The notes below the pieces were generated by a model, which was given only the letters and a program-made list of their open reading frames with translations, made no database searches and was not told where the DNA came from. A DNA stretch of 47,170 nucleotides. Origin: an uncultured Prevotella sp. (GTDB lineage: Bacteria > Bacteroidota > Bacteroidia > Bacteroidales > Bacteroidaceae). The first letter of the stretch is position 1. Each line of letters starts with the position of its first letter. Made by a program: the position numbers and the translations under genes. The stretch covers positions 1 to 47,170 of the forward strand of contig URCI01000018.1 of the NCBI GenBank assembly GCA_900546345.1, given 5' to 3'. Below are positions 23,636 through 32,765 of this stretch, one piece after another.

Positions 23636-25069
23636 TTATTTCTCCTCCATGTGTCTGCGCTCAATCTCCTTATTGATCTCGTCGACCTTCTCATCGGTGA
23701 GCTCATATTTTGAGATGATGAACATGGCGAGGACGAGCAGCATGGCAGGGATGACACAGACGAGCCAGCGTATGCCCTCCTGAGCCTCGGGTGTCTGTAG
23801 CTCCAGGTCGTTCATGAAGTAAGCACCGGCGGCATTGCCCACCGACATCATGGCAAAGGCAGTGATGAAGAACAGAGCCAGGACGCGCAGCGGACGGTTG
23901 CGGAGGAACTCCTTCCACAGGTCGCTGACCTTGACGTTGGCCGTCTCCTTCTGATCCATGACCACGCGCTCCTTGGTCTGGCTGAAGCAGAAGAGCAGGA
24001 GGGCACAGCCTACGAGGGCATAGATGAGCATGGCGTAGAACCAGGCGCTCGGGTCCTTGGGCAGCGTGTTGGCCTGTGCCGTCACATGATAGCCCGTCAT
24101 GGCCAGGACAATGCCCGGCACCACGCCGCCGAGCGCCATACCTGCCTTGAAGAAGATACCCGTCAGCGCATTGACGATGCCCGAGATGCGGCGGCCCGTC
24201 TTATATTCGGCATAGGAGATCACCTCCGGCACGAGGGCCCACATATAGCCTGTGGCCACGATGACACCCGTCGACTTGATGAACTGTGCAATGTAGATCG
24301 CCGTCATATTCGTCTTCATGTCGAAGAACTTGCTGATGACATAGAGTGCCGCCATGCCGATGATGGCGATGGTGAGGAAGACGTAGAACATGTTTTTCTT
24401 GCCGATCTTGCGCTTGATGGCCGGCACCATCGGCATGAAGATAAACGATGGCAACGAACCCAGACCCATGAAGAGCGCCATCTGCAACGGCAGTTTTTGT
24501 GCGGCCATGATGGCCACGAGGATCGGCACACCCGCCGAGACAGCGAGTCCGCCGACATTGGCCATGAACATACGCACGGAGGTGAGGATGGTGATCTCGT
24601 TGGTGTCGCGCGTCAGCGAGCTGTTGAGCGCGCCGTAGGGCACGTTGACGAAGGTATAGCACATCGACATGCCCACATAAGTGATATAGGCATAGAGCAG
24701 CGAGCCGCTGAAGCCGTCCCAGAAACACAGGATGGCAAAGGCCGTCAGCGGGAGACCCGCAAAGACGAGATAGGCACGGTACTTACCCAACCGTGGGTTG
24801 TGCTTATCGACATAGGTGCCCACAATGGGATCCCAGAGCACATCCACGAGACGCACCACCAGAAACATCGTGGCGGCTGCTCCGGCATCGAGTCCGTAGA
24901 TGTCGGTATAGAAAAACAGCAGGTACATGCAGATGGTCTGGTAGATGAGGTTCTGCGCCAGATCCCCGGAGCCAAAGCCGATACGCTGTAACCAGTTGAG
25001 CTTGTAGAATCCACGCGCTGCCTGGGTGTCCTGGGCAACGGCGGCCGAATTGTTTACGTTTTCTTTCAT
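23636..25069 (-). CDS. xynD: GPH-family (MFS) xylo-oligosaccharide symporter
   Basis: A 477-residue inner-membrane protein with about 12 hydrophobic segments. Motifs of the glycoside-pentoside-hexuronide cation symporter family include IGFGSGDLAQNLIY near the N-terminus, DVLWDPIVGTYVDKH, and MGMALGG-type loops. Its place as first gene of an operon with GH10 and GH43 enzymes identifies the probable cargo as xylo-oligosaccharides. It has an exact -7 box TAACTTTG upstream (25093-25100). The Lys/Glu-rich C-terminus is cytoplasmic. Confidence 0.88.
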   Translation of the reverse strand: MKENVNNSAAVAQDTQAARGFYKLNWLQRIGFGSGDLAQNLIYQTICMYLLFFYTDIYGLDAGAAATMFLVVRLVDVLWDPIVGTYVDKHNPRLGKYRAYLVFAGLPLTAFAILCFWDGFSGSLLYAYITYVGMSMCYTFVNVPYGALNSSLTRDTNEITILTSVRMFMANVGGLAVSAGVPILVAIMAAQKLPLQMALFMGLGSLPSFIFMPMVPAIKRKIGKKNMFYVFLTIAIIGMAALYVISKFFDMKTNMTAIYIAQFIKSTGVIVATGYMWALVPEVISYAEYKTGRRISGIVNALTGIFFKAGMALGGVVPGIVLAMTGYHVTAQANTLPKDPSAWFYAMLIYALVGCALLLFCFSQTKERVVMDQKETANVKVSDLWKEFLRNRPLRVLALFFITAFAMMSVGNAAGAYFMNDLELQTPEAQEGIRWLVCVIPAMLLVLAMFIISKYELTDEKVDEINKEIERRHMEEK

Positions 25070-25092
25070 CAGATATTAGGTTCTTTTGTCTG

Positions 25093-25100
25093 CAAAGTTA
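25093..25100 (-). promoter_or_regulatory. -7 box TAACTTTG of the xynD-xynA-xynB operon
   Basis: An exact TAnnTTTG match, 24 bp before the ATG at 25069. It is divergent from the GH67 promoter about 110 bp away, so a shared regulator site between them (25101-25207) is likely, but I saw no clear inverted repeat. No xylan-type hybrid two-component regulator is encoded beside the locus. Confidence 0.72.
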
Positions 25101-25207
25101 AGCATTCACGGCGGATCCACCTTCGTGTGGTGTTACAAATACATTCTTATTTGTCTCATATGGAAAAAAACCTATGGTTTCCTTTAGTTTTTATCATTCT
25201 TTCACCG

Positions 25208-25215
25208 TATCTTTG
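25208..25215 (+). promoter_or_regulatory. -7 box TATCTTTG of the GH67-GH35 operon
   Basis: An exact TAnnTTTG match on the plus strand, 25 bp before the ATG at 25240. Confidence 0.72.
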
Positions 25216-25239
25216 TACTGAATCAAATCAATCCATTCC

Positions 25240-27231
25240 ATGCGACTACACCTATCTATATTACATGCACTCTTGGCAGTATGTTTCGCCATGATGGCCA
25301 CACCCCTCTATAGTGTCACGCCTCTGAAGTCCGACTCCACCGATGACGTGGGCGCCCTGCTGTGGCTGCCCCGCGTCACGGGTGCAACGGCCCGCGTGGT
25401 CAGTCCCACGTTGTCCGACCGCACCTCATCAGCCACAGTCGGCATCGCCGGCCGTGAGTTGCAACAGAGCTGGCAGGGCGGTAAGGTGACCCTCCGCCTC
25501 GTCTCCGGCGACAAACCGGGGGAAGGATACGCCATCAGTTACAAGGCGGCGGAGCACAGCGCCGTGATCTCGGCCTGCCGCCCCATCGGCCTGCTCTACG
25601 GCACTTATGCCCTGCTGCGCTGGCAGGCTACGAACGACGACCAGGACACCGACACGTCGTGGTCGTCGGCTCCCGCTTTGCAGCATCGTATGCTCAACCA
25701 CTGGGACAACCCCGACGGCAGTGTCGAGCGCGGCTATGCAGGCAAGAGCATCTGGAAATGGGAGCAGATCACCAAAAACGGCATGACCGACTCGCTGCGC
25801 CAGCGCCTGACCCTCTATGCGCGCGCCAACGCCTCGGTAGGCATCAATGCCACCGTGGTGAACAATGTCAATGCCAGCCCCAAGATGATCACACGACCCT
25901 ATCTCGAGAAACTGCGCGTCGTCGCCGACCTGCTGCGTCCCTACGGTATACAGGTATGGCTGAGCATCAACTTCGCTTCACCGCTGGCGCTGCATGAGAC
26001 TCGGACAGCCGATCCCCTCGACATCACCGTGCAGCGCTGGTGGCAGCGCAAGGCCAGGGAGATCTACAAGCTGATCCCCGACTTCGGTGGATTTCTTGTC
26101 AAAGCCAACAGCGAGGGACAGCCCGGACCGGGAGACTATCACCGAAGCCATGCCGACGGAGCGAACATGCTTGCCGACGCCTTGCGGCCCTATGGTGGAG
26201 AGGTGATATGGCGCTCCTTTGTCTATGGCGCCAACCACAAAGGCGAGGACCGCGTGATGCAAGCCGTGTCGGAGTTCAAACCTATGGACGGGCACTTCCG
26301 CGACAATGTCATCCTCCAGTCCAAAAACGGACCGCTCGACTTTCAGCCGCGCGAGCCGTATGCGCCGATCTTCGACAACATGACGAAGACACCGCAGATG
26401 GCTGAGCTGCAGATCGCACACGAATATACCGGGCAGGCACTTCATCTCGTCTATCTCGCTCCGATGTGGAAAGAGTTCTTCAGCTACGTGGATCCTGTCG
26501 CACGCGGACTGAAGGGCATTGCCGGTGTCGCCAATACAGGTGATGACAGCAACTGGTGCGGACATCCCTTCTCACAGTCCAACTGGTATGCTTTCGGGCG
26601 GCTGGCCTGGGACCCGTCGCTGACCTCAGCGCAGATCGCCCATGAGTGGCTGCTCCAGACCTTTGGCCGTGGCGACTCGGTCACGATTGCGGCACTGGAG
26701 GATATGATGCTCACCTCGCGTGAGGCATGCGTCGATTATATGATGCCGCTCGGCCTGCACCATATCTTTGCCTTCGACCATCACTATGGTCCGGAGCCCG
26801 ATGGCTACAAGGCGGAATATCCCTTGGAGTGGTGTCCCGTCTATTATCATAAGGCCGACAGACAAGGACTGGGCTTCGACCGCACCGTCGCCACGGGGTC
26901 AGGAGCAACGGCACAGTATCGCGAGCCTTACCGTTCGCTCTATGAGAACGTGAAGACCTGCCCCGAACAGTATCTGTTGTGGTTCCATCATGTGCCTTGG
27001 GACTATCGTCTCGCCAACGGCCGTACGCTGTGGCAGAGCCTCTGCGACCACTACGATGCGGGGGTGCGCCGTGTGGCCGCCTATCGTGTGCTGTGGCAGA
27101 GTCCGGCCGTGATGAGCTATGTCGATCCCATGCGATGGCGGCAGGTCGACAAGCTCCTCGTCACACAACTCGACAATGCCCGTCTGTGGCAACATACTTG
27201 TCTTCATTACTTTAATGGCTTCAGAAAATGA
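25240..27231 (+). CDS. GH67 alpha-glucuronidase
   Basis: A 663-residue secreted enzyme (signal peptide about 1-25) that removes (4-O-methyl)glucuronic acid from the non-reducing end of glucuronoxylan oligosaccharides. GH67 hallmarks are HRMLNHWDNPDGSVERGYAG, GGFLVKANSEGQPGP (general acid Glu), NGPLDFQPREPYAPIF and AELQIAHEYTGQ (the Asp and Glu base pair). Its length is near the usual 650-720. It is divergent from the xylanase operon and translationally coupled (ATGA) to the downstream GH35-like gene. Together with GH10 and GH43 it completes glucuronoxylan breakdown. Confidence 0.95.
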   Translation: MRLHLSILHALLAVCFAMMATPLYSVTPLKSDSTDDVGALLWLPRVTGATARVVSPTLSDRTSSATVGIAGRELQQSWQGGKVTLRLVSGDKPGEGYAISYKAAEHSAVISACRPIGLLYGTYALLRWQATNDDQDTDTSWSSAPALQHRMLNHWDNPDGSVERGYAGKSIWKWEQITKNGMTDSLRQRLTLYARANASVGINATVVNNVNASPKMITRPYLEKLRVVADLLRPYGIQVWLSINFASPLALHETRTADPLDITVQRWWQRKAREIYKLIPDFGGFLVKANSEGQPGPGDYHRSHADGANMLADALRPYGGEVIWRSFVYGANHKGEDRVMQAVSEFKPMDGHFRDNVILQSKNGPLDFQPREPYAPIFDNMTKTPQMAELQIAHEYTGQALHLVYLAPMWKEFFSYVDPVARGLKGIAGVANTGDDSNWCGHPFSQSNWYAFGRLAWDPSLTSAQIAHEWLLQTFGRGDSVTIAALEDMMLTSREACVDYMMPLGLHHIFAFDHHYGPEPDGYKAEYPLEWCPVYYHKADRQGLGFDRTVATGSGATAQYREPYRSLYENVKTCPEQYLLWFHHVPWDYRLANGRTLWQSLCDHYDAGVRRVAAYRVLWQSPAVMSYVDPMRWRQVDKLLVTQLDNARLWQHTCLHYFNGFRK

Positions 27232-29036
27232 AACGGTTTTTCCCGTTCTTAGTGTTCTTATGTGTCTTGACTGGCATCTCGGCACAACCGCGCCTGGTCA
27301 GCGACGGACCCGGCCGTGCACACTTGGTCGTGGGCGGAAAGCCGATGCTGATCCTTGGCGGTGAGCTCAGCAACTCCGCCGCTACCTGTCGGGCCGATAT
27401 CGACAGCGTCATGCCACGCATGGCACGGCTCGGACTGAACACCGTGCTCGTTCCGGCACAGTGGGATCTCATTGAACCAGAAGAAGGGCATTATGACTTC
27501 ACGTTGATTGACGAGAGCATCCGGCAGGCGCGTGCCAACGGACTGAAAGTGGTCTTCCTCTGGTTCGGTGCCTGGAAAAACTCGATGAGCTGTTACGCAC
27601 CACTCTGGGTCAAGCGCGACTTCAAACGCTTCCCGCGTGCTTGTGGCAAGAGTGGACGACCGCAGGAGATCGTCACGGCTTTCTCTGAGAATCTCTTCCG
27701 GGCCGACAGCACGGTGTTTACACGGCTCATCCGCCACATCCGCGACATTGACAGCCGGGAGCAGACCGTCGTGATGGTGCAAGTCGAGAACGAAATCGGT
27801 ATGCTCGAATCGGCCCGTGATCACTGTCCACTGGCTGAGGCCGCCTGGCAGAAGCCTGTTCCCAGGGACTTCCTGACGGCTATAGGAGCCACAAAAAAAC
27901 AGCTGTCGCCGTCAGTGCATAGCGCACTGACCTGGCAACAGCTGCTTGGTGAGAGTGAGGAAGGTGACGAGCAGTTCCAGGCTTACTGGTATGCCCGCTA
28001 TGTCGAACGGCTGGCATGCGCCGCCAAGCGTGTCTATGCCCTGCCGCTCTATGTCAATGCTGCGATGAACAGCCGGGGACGCAAGCCCGGGGAATATCCT
28101 TCGGCAGGACCGCTGGCCCATCTCTTTCCGATATGGAAACACGTTGCTCCGCATGTCGATCTCTGTTCGCCTGACATCTATGACACGGGTTTCAAGGGCT
28201 GGGCAGCTCGCTATGCCACTGACGACAATCCGCTCTTCATCCCGGAATCGCGCTGTTGCGCGAACAGCGGGGTGAGAGCCCTCTACGTCTTCGGAGCACA
28301 CGAGGTAGTAGGCTTCTGCCCCTTTGCCATCGATCAAGGCAGCAAGGCTGATGCCCGGCAGGTCGCTGACGCCTACCATCTTTTGAGCCAGCTGACGCCC
28401 CTGCTGCTGCGCTATCGCGGACAACACCGTGTCCATGGGGTGCTCTTTGACCAGCACGACCGTGACACCACGATCATCGACGGACCACTCGTCTTGGCTT
28501 GTCATCACTACCTTACCCTGCCATGGGATCCGCGCGCCAAAGACGGAACGACATGGCGGGAAGGTGGTGCGGTGATTATCAGACTGAGCGCCGACGAATA
28601 TATCGTGGCCGGTAGCGGTGTCGTCGTGGAGTTCAAGGACAAGAGCCAGACCACTGTCCGACAGCAGGCGCTGGGCGAGGATGGATTCGCGCTGGGTGAG
28701 GATGGTTCCGCATTGGGCGAGGATGGTTTCGCATTGGGTGAGGATGGTTCCGCACTGAAAGGTGAGGGCAATCATCCGGTCGGTCGGCAACAGCGTGTGC
28801 TGACGAAAGCCTACATACAAGCTGCTGAGAAGACGCAAAAAAAGGGAGAAGAGCAGCAACACAGTGCTTACACTTCTCCCAGATATGTCGGTCTTGGTTC
28901 TGTGGCAGAGATCTGTGTGGATGCCGACGGTCATTGGTCGCCGGTCCGCTACCTCAATGGCGATCAGACCCATCAGGGCCGTCATGTGCGCATCGGCATT
29001 GATGATTATCAGATCCTGTACGTGAAGTTGTATTAG
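27228..29036 (+). CDS. GH35-like (DUF5597-type) secreted beta-galactosidase
   Basis: A 602-residue protein with a signal peptide ending near GISAQ. The TIM-barrel resembles GH35: Glu189 in VQVENEIG is the likely acid/base and Glu340 in FIPESRC the likely nucleophile. A beta-sandwich C-terminal region of the DUF5597 type follows. A linker at residues 481-510 holds four ALGEDG(F/S) heptads. The substrate could be galactose or another sugar decorating xylan; that is inferred from ATGA overlap with GH67 and the locus. The linker repeat splits the C-terminal domain region, so length polymorphism may affect it. Confidence 0.78.
   Translation: MKRFFPFLVFLCVLTGISAQPRLVSDGPGRAHLVVGGKPMLILGGELSNSAATCRADIDSVMPRMARLGLNTVLVPAQWDLIEPEEGHYDFTLIDESIRQARANGLKVVFLWFGAWKNSMSCYAPLWVKRDFKRFPRACGKSGRPQEIVTAFSENLFRADSTVFTRLIRHIRDIDSREQTVVMVQVENEIGMLESARDHCPLAEAAWQKPVPRDFLTAIGATKKQLSPSVHSALTWQQLLGESEEGDEQFQAYWYARYVERLACAAKRVYALPLYVNAAMNSRGRKPGEYPSAGPLAHLFPIWKHVAPHVDLCSPDIYDTGFKGWAARYATDDNPLFIPESRCCANSGVRALYVFGAHEVVGFCPFAIDQGSKADARQVADAYHLLSQLTPLLLRYRGQHRVHGVLFDQHDRDTTIIDGPLVLACHHYLTLPWDPRAKDGTTWREGGAVIIRLSADEYIVAGSGVVVEFKDKSQTTVRQQALGEDGFALGEDGSALGEDGFALGEDGSALKGEGNHPVGRQQRVLTKAYIQAAEKTQKKGEEQQHSAYTSPRYVGLGSVAEICVDADGHWSPVRYLNGDQTHQGRHVRIGIDDYQILYVKLY
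28668..28766 (+). repeat. 21-bp in-frame tandem repeat (VNTR) in the GH35-like gene
   Basis: Four 21-bp units start at 28668, 28689, 28710 and 28731, each encoding ALGEDG plus F or S, then a partial unit at 28752. Units 1 and 3, and units 2 and 4, match best, so the array probably grew by duplication of a 42-bp pair. In-frame copy changes would keep the enzyme open. Confidence 0.92.
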
Positions 29037-29129
29037 CATCCCCAACACCCTTCTATGTCATGGCTCTGACATAGAAAGATGTTGAGGGACGATCCCTTTA
29101 GATCATTAGAGTAATATCTGAATTCAAGT

Positions 29130-29687
29130 TCATTTTTGAAATCTGTCGTCATAGAAGAACTTCCACAGCGGTGCGACCATCATGGCCTGATGGATCTTGC
29201 CCTCTTTGAGAAGGGTGAAGAGCTCATCTGCTGTGACAAAGAAGTAGCGAAGATCCTCTGTGGCGTCGAGGTGCTGCGTAGTGGTCTGCTCAACGCCGCG
29301 AGCCACGAATGTGTGGCAGTGATTGGTTGCCGTGCTGCTGTTGGGCGTAGTGACAAGCAACGGTTCCCATGTGCCCCCGGTGAATCCCGTCTCTTCTGCC
29401 AGTTCACGCTGGGCAGCCTGCAGTGGGGTCTCACCTTTTTCCACGACACCGGCTGGGATCTCCAATGACACCTCACCAACGGCCTGCCGCCACTGCTGTT
29501 CCATGATGATGTGGCCATCGGCGGTGATGGCGATGACGTTGATGAAGTCGGGATATTCCAGAACATAGTATTCGGGTTGTACACGACCGTCGGGATGTAC
29601 GACCACGTCTTTTCTTGCTGTCAGCCACGGCCGGCGAATGATGTACTCGCTCGACCGTGTTGTGCACTTCATGTCTTTTTCTTCCAT
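29130..29687 (-). CDS. Nudix hydrolase, ADP-ribose pyrophosphatase-like
   Basis: A 185-residue protein with a complete Nudix box at residues 80-102 (GVVEKGETPLQAAQRELAEETGF, cited in parts: GX5E, then REL, then EETG). The preceding beta-strands (EYYVLEYPDFINVIAITADG) fit the NudF/ADP-ribose pyrophosphatase type, which hydrolyses nucleoside diphosphate sugars. It is 42 bp downstream of the TonB receptor gene with no promoter between, so it is probably cotranscribed, though a functional link is not obvious. The gap contains small inverted repeats TATAGGTTATACCTAT. ATG at 29687; ATG at 29672 is an alternative. Confidence 0.85.
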   Translation of the reverse strand: MEEKDMKCTTRSSEYIIRRPWLTARKDVVVHPDGRVQPEYYVLEYPDFINVIAITADGHIIMEQQWRQAVGEVSLEIPAGVVEKGETPLQAAQRELAEETGFTGGTWEPLLVTTPNSSTATNHCHTFVARGVEQTTTQHLDATEDLRYFFVTADELFTLLKEGKIHQAMMVAPLWKFFYDDRFQK

Positions 29688-29729
29688 GTTTTGATCACCT
29701 GTTTATGATGATAGGTATAACCTATATGA

Positions 29730-32000
29730 TTATAGGTATAACGTCAGCTTGGCCGTGATATTGCGTCCCATGTCGAAGAGCCCTGTCCGGCCATTGGCGG
29801 CATTCACCCCACCGATGTATTTCAGACGGCTGAGATGACTCTGATAGATGCGGTCGAAGAGGTTGGTGGCCGAAAGGGAGAGTGTGGCCCGGCGCTTGCC
29901 GCGATACTTCAAGTCCGTGCCGGCAGACAGACCGAAGAGCGTGTAGCTCGGTGTTGCCGTCTCGGTGTCGGCTAACATATAGTAATGGTTTTGCCTGAGG
30001 TTGCACTCCATGTTGGTGGCTACGTAGGTGTGGTCGAGTGTCTTACCATCACGGATGAGCGTGTAGCGCAGCTCGCCATTCCAGCGGGGCGCCGGTGTGT
30101 AGGGCAGATATCGTGACTCACGCGGCTGATGACGCAGGACGCTGTGGACATAGGAAAAACTGTTTTGCCAATGCAGACGTTCCACGGGATGGAAGTCGAG
30201 CGTCACCTCTCCACCCAAGAGCCGGGCGTCGCCCTGCATATACTGGTAGACGGGCACATCCTCGCGCATCTGTCCGTCTTGTCGTGCGGTGAAAATGTAG
30301 TTGTCGATGTAGTTGGCAAAGAGCGAGACCTGCATCGTCACCCAGCGAGAGGTGAAGTCCCATCCTGCATCAGCCTGCCAGCTTTGCTCGGCTTTGAGCT
30401 GTCCGTTGCCCACGACATATTGTTGCGTGCCCTCATGAACGCCGTTGGCAGACAGTTCGCTGATACCGGGCGCCCGGAAGCCTTTCGCCATGTTGAGACG
30501 CAGACTCATGTTGTCGCCCACATGATACACGGCACCGACGGAGCCGGACAGACTGGTGAAACCACGTGACAGACGATCGAAGGTATCGGCCAGCGCGAAG
30601 GCATGGACATGACGGTGATCGACGCGCAAGCCACCTGACCACGTCCATCGACCTGACTGGAAAGAAGTGGTCGTAAAGGCACCAAGGTCGAAGAGTTGAT
30701 AACCCGGGATGAGATATTCCGTGCCCTTGTTGATGTTGCGTTGCCACATGCCGTTGGCACCGATGGTTGCCTTCCATCCCTTCTGCTCTGGAAGGATGAG
30801 GCGGAAGTCGTAGTTGAGTGTGTGGAGCATCATGTCCAATCCTGGCTGTTCCGTACTTTCCTCGTACTCCTGCCTGCGGTTTTGTTGATAGCCGATGATC
30901 GCCTGGAGCGTGCTGCTGCCGATATAATAAGCGTTGTCACTTACCACTTTGTAATGATGGATCTGTTGGAAGGGCAGAGTCTTGCTATAGCTCTTACTGT
31001 CCTCGGCGCGTTCACCCTCGGCGATGCCTGGTGTGAGGTGATAGATGCTGGCTGTGAGGTGGCTGTATCCCCATCCGCCATTGTATCCTGCCATAGCCTC
31101 GGCGTCCTGCTCACGAAACCGTGAGCCTACGACATAGTTGTCGGCCCGGTTGTGATAGTCATGAGCCCGTTTATCGGTCCACCGTCCGTTCCATACCCAT
31201 CCATTCTGGTTTCCGCGGAAGTTGAGAGAGTAATTGATGAGACCTGTGTTGCTTTGATATTCTGTAGTGGCCTCTCCACCGATGGTGTTGCGGGCCATGA
31301 CGGGATCGCCGTGAAAGATGATCACGCCGGCCAGAGCGTCGGAACCGTAGATCAGTGATGCCGGCCCCTTGATGATCTCGGCAGAAGAGATTCCCTGTGC
31401 ATCAATTTCCACGCCGTGCTCGGCACCCCATTGGTTGCCTTCCTGCCGGATGCCGTCATTGAAGACGACGAGACGGTTGAAGCCCAGACCGCGGATCACC
31501 GGTTTGGAGATGCCTCCGCCCGTGGTCACCTGCGACACACCTGGCTGGTGACTGAGTGCGTCAATGATGTTGGTAGCCGGAGTGGTCCGCAGCATGTCGG
31601 TGTTGACAAGTGAGATTGGTGACGGGGAGTCTTTCATGAGCGACTTACCTGTTAGTCCTGTGACGACGACCTCCCCGAGCATGGCATTTTGCTCCTTCAT
31701 GACGAAGTCGAGTTGAGAAGTCTTTCTGAGGTCCACCTTTTTCACCTGAGTCTGATGTCCCAGGTAGCTGGCCTGCACGCTGATCTGTCGTACCGGCAGC
31801 GCGTCAAAGGTATAGTTGCCATCAGCGTCGGTGGTGGTACTCTCTTGAAGTTCTGGTATGGACACGATGACGCCGACGAGTACTTCTCCGTCCGTGGCAT
31901 CAGTGATATGACCCTTGAGCACTGTTGCGGTCAGCTCAGGGTCTGCTGTTGCTGTCAGGCTCATGATCAAGCCCAACAGCAAGAGATATAATGATTTCAT
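29730..32000 (-). CDS. TonB-dependent outer-membrane receptor (non-SusC)
   Basis: A 756-residue receptor with a signal peptide ending near LTATADP. A CarboxypepD_reg-like domain covers about residues 25-105 (LKGHITDATDGEVLVGVIVSI). The plug covers about 115-230 (GEVVVTGLTG, NIIDALSHQPGVSQVTTGGG and GPASLIYGSDALAGVI). The rest is a 22-stranded barrel ending in ITAKLTLYL. The size and the lack of a SusD partner point to a metal, haem or cobalamin-type cargo. Upstream lies a small Cys/His-rich membrane protein gene, often seen paired with metal receptors, so zinc, copper or iron is a guess. The start at 32000 is chosen because the longer frame is only a translated interspersed repeat. Confidence 0.85.
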   Translation of the reverse strand: MKSLYLLLLGLIMSLTATADPELTATVLKGHITDATDGEVLVGVIVSIPELQESTTTDADGNYTFDALPVRQISVQASYLGHQTQVKKVDLRKTSQLDFVMKEQNAMLGEVVVTGLTGKSLMKDSPSPISLVNTDMLRTTPATNIIDALSHQPGVSQVTTGGGISKPVIRGLGFNRLVVFNDGIRQEGNQWGAEHGVEIDAQGISSAEIIKGPASLIYGSDALAGVIIFHGDPVMARNTIGGEATTEYQSNTGLINYSLNFRGNQNGWVWNGRWTDKRAHDYHNRADNYVVGSRFREQDAEAMAGYNGGWGYSHLTASIYHLTPGIAEGERAEDSKSYSKTLPFQQIHHYKVVSDNAYYIGSSTLQAIIGYQQNRRQEYEESTEQPGLDMMLHTLNYDFRLILPEQKGWKATIGANGMWQRNINKGTEYLIPGYQLFDLGAFTTTSFQSGRWTWSGGLRVDHRHVHAFALADTFDRLSRGFTSLSGSVGAVYHVGDNMSLRLNMAKGFRAPGISELSANGVHEGTQQYVVGNGQLKAEQSWQADAGWDFTSRWVTMQVSLFANYIDNYIFTARQDGQMREDVPVYQYMQGDARLLGGEVTLDFHPVERLHWQNSFSYVHSVLRHQPRESRYLPYTPAPRWNGELRYTLIRDGKTLDHTYVATNMECNLRQNHYYMLADTETATPSYTLFGLSAGTDLKYRGKRRATLSLSATNLFDRIYQSHLSRLKYIGGVNAANGRTGLFDMGRNITAKLTLYL

Positions 32001-32035
32001 AATAAAAATATGGAGCCCTTCCTTAACCAAACCAA

Positions 32036-32074
32036 GCCTCACCCCCTTACCCCTCTCCAAGGAGAGGGGAGTAG
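32036..32074 (-). repeat. interspersed palindromic repeat, copy 4 (inverted)
   Basis: GCCTCACCCCCTTACCCCTC and TCCAAGGAGAGGGGAGTA, the reverse complement of the family consensus. It lies in the 333-bp spacer (32001-32333) upstream of the TonB receptor gene. That spacer also holds copy 5 and otherwise no visible gene or TAnnTTTG box. Confidence 0.88.
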
Positions 32075-32284
32075 AATGAGAGATAAACAATCCCATCTTC
32101 ATGGACAGAGAGGGAGACTGATTACTTCCAAAGGTCAGGACGGTATTGCAATTCCCTATCTGAGGAGGGAGGAAAAGGCAATATCCATAAGGGAATGGTT
32201 TTGAGGGCTTTGTTGTTGTTTTATTGTTTTATGGTTTTGGTGTAGGGACGGCCCTCTGTGGCCACCCTAACCCCCTTGAATGTA

Positions 32285-32325
32285 ATTACTCCCCTCTCCC
32301 CTTGGAGAGGGGGCGGGGGTGAGGC
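32285..32325 (+). repeat. interspersed palindromic repeat, copy 5
   Basis: ATTACTCCCCTCTCCCCTTGG, GAGAGGGGGCGGGGGTGAGGC, preceded by CCTTGAA. It lies 8 bp beyond the stop of the small Cys/His-rich gene and may serve as a 3' hairpin. Confidence 0.9.
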
Positions 32326-32333
32326 TGTAAGGT

Positions 32334-32681
32334 TTAGTACACAGGTGGTCCTCTTAAGCTTGGAACGCCATGACGGAACGATGATAAGGTTGAGGCCGGA
32401 ACCGTCGTGGCGGTGAAAAAAGTATAATAAGGGGTGGCGATTGCTAAAGTGGCAGTCGCAAGAAAGGGAAGAGAGAGGAAGTGACACAGCACGCAGTCAC
32501 CCGTGTGATGGGCGAGGGTATTGAGGTGAGCGTTGTGGTGGATATGATGCAGACAGGCGTAGCAAGTGTCTTCCGTGCCTGGCTCTACAGGGATATGCCT
32601 GTGGAGCGAGGCCAGGAAAAGCATTGGAATGAATACTGCGATGAGTATCCATGCCGTCGTCTGTCTCTTGTGGGTGCTCAT
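32334..32681 (-). CDS. small Cys/His-rich membrane-associated protein
   Basis: A 115-residue protein. A hydrophobic N-terminal segment (AWILIAVFIPMLFLASLH) is followed by a short region dense in possible metal ligands: HRH, then CYACLHHIHHNAH, then HHTGDCVLCHFL, giving two CxxC pairs and at least eight His. A second hydrophobic stretch follows. I do not recognise a named family with certainty. Its place just upstream of a TonB-dependent receptor suggests a periplasmic metal-binding accessory protein. The ATG at 32681 is preferred to the TTG two codons upstream. It follows the LytTR regulator gene by 84 bp. Confidence 0.65.
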   Translation of the reverse strand: MSTHKRQTTAWILIAVFIPMLFLASLHRHIPVEPGTEDTCYACLHHIHHNAHLNTLAHHTGDCVLCHFLSLPFLATATLAIATPYYTFFTATTVPASTLSSFRHGVPSLRGPPVY

Positions 32682-32765
32682 ATACAATGGTCTCTCTTAT
32701 ATATATCCGATGGTCTCTCTTTCAAAGGAGAGTCGTGTGGAACTGATGGCTTACCGATAACGCAC

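Noticed and set aside
25070..25239. Search for an HTCS or XynR operator in the divergent xylan promoters
   Set aside because: No convincing inverted or direct repeat could be seen by eye.
32001..32102. N-terminal extension of the TonB receptor
   Set aside because: The extra residues (HSTPLSLERGKGVRLG) are a translated interspersed repeat and the signal peptide starts at 32000.
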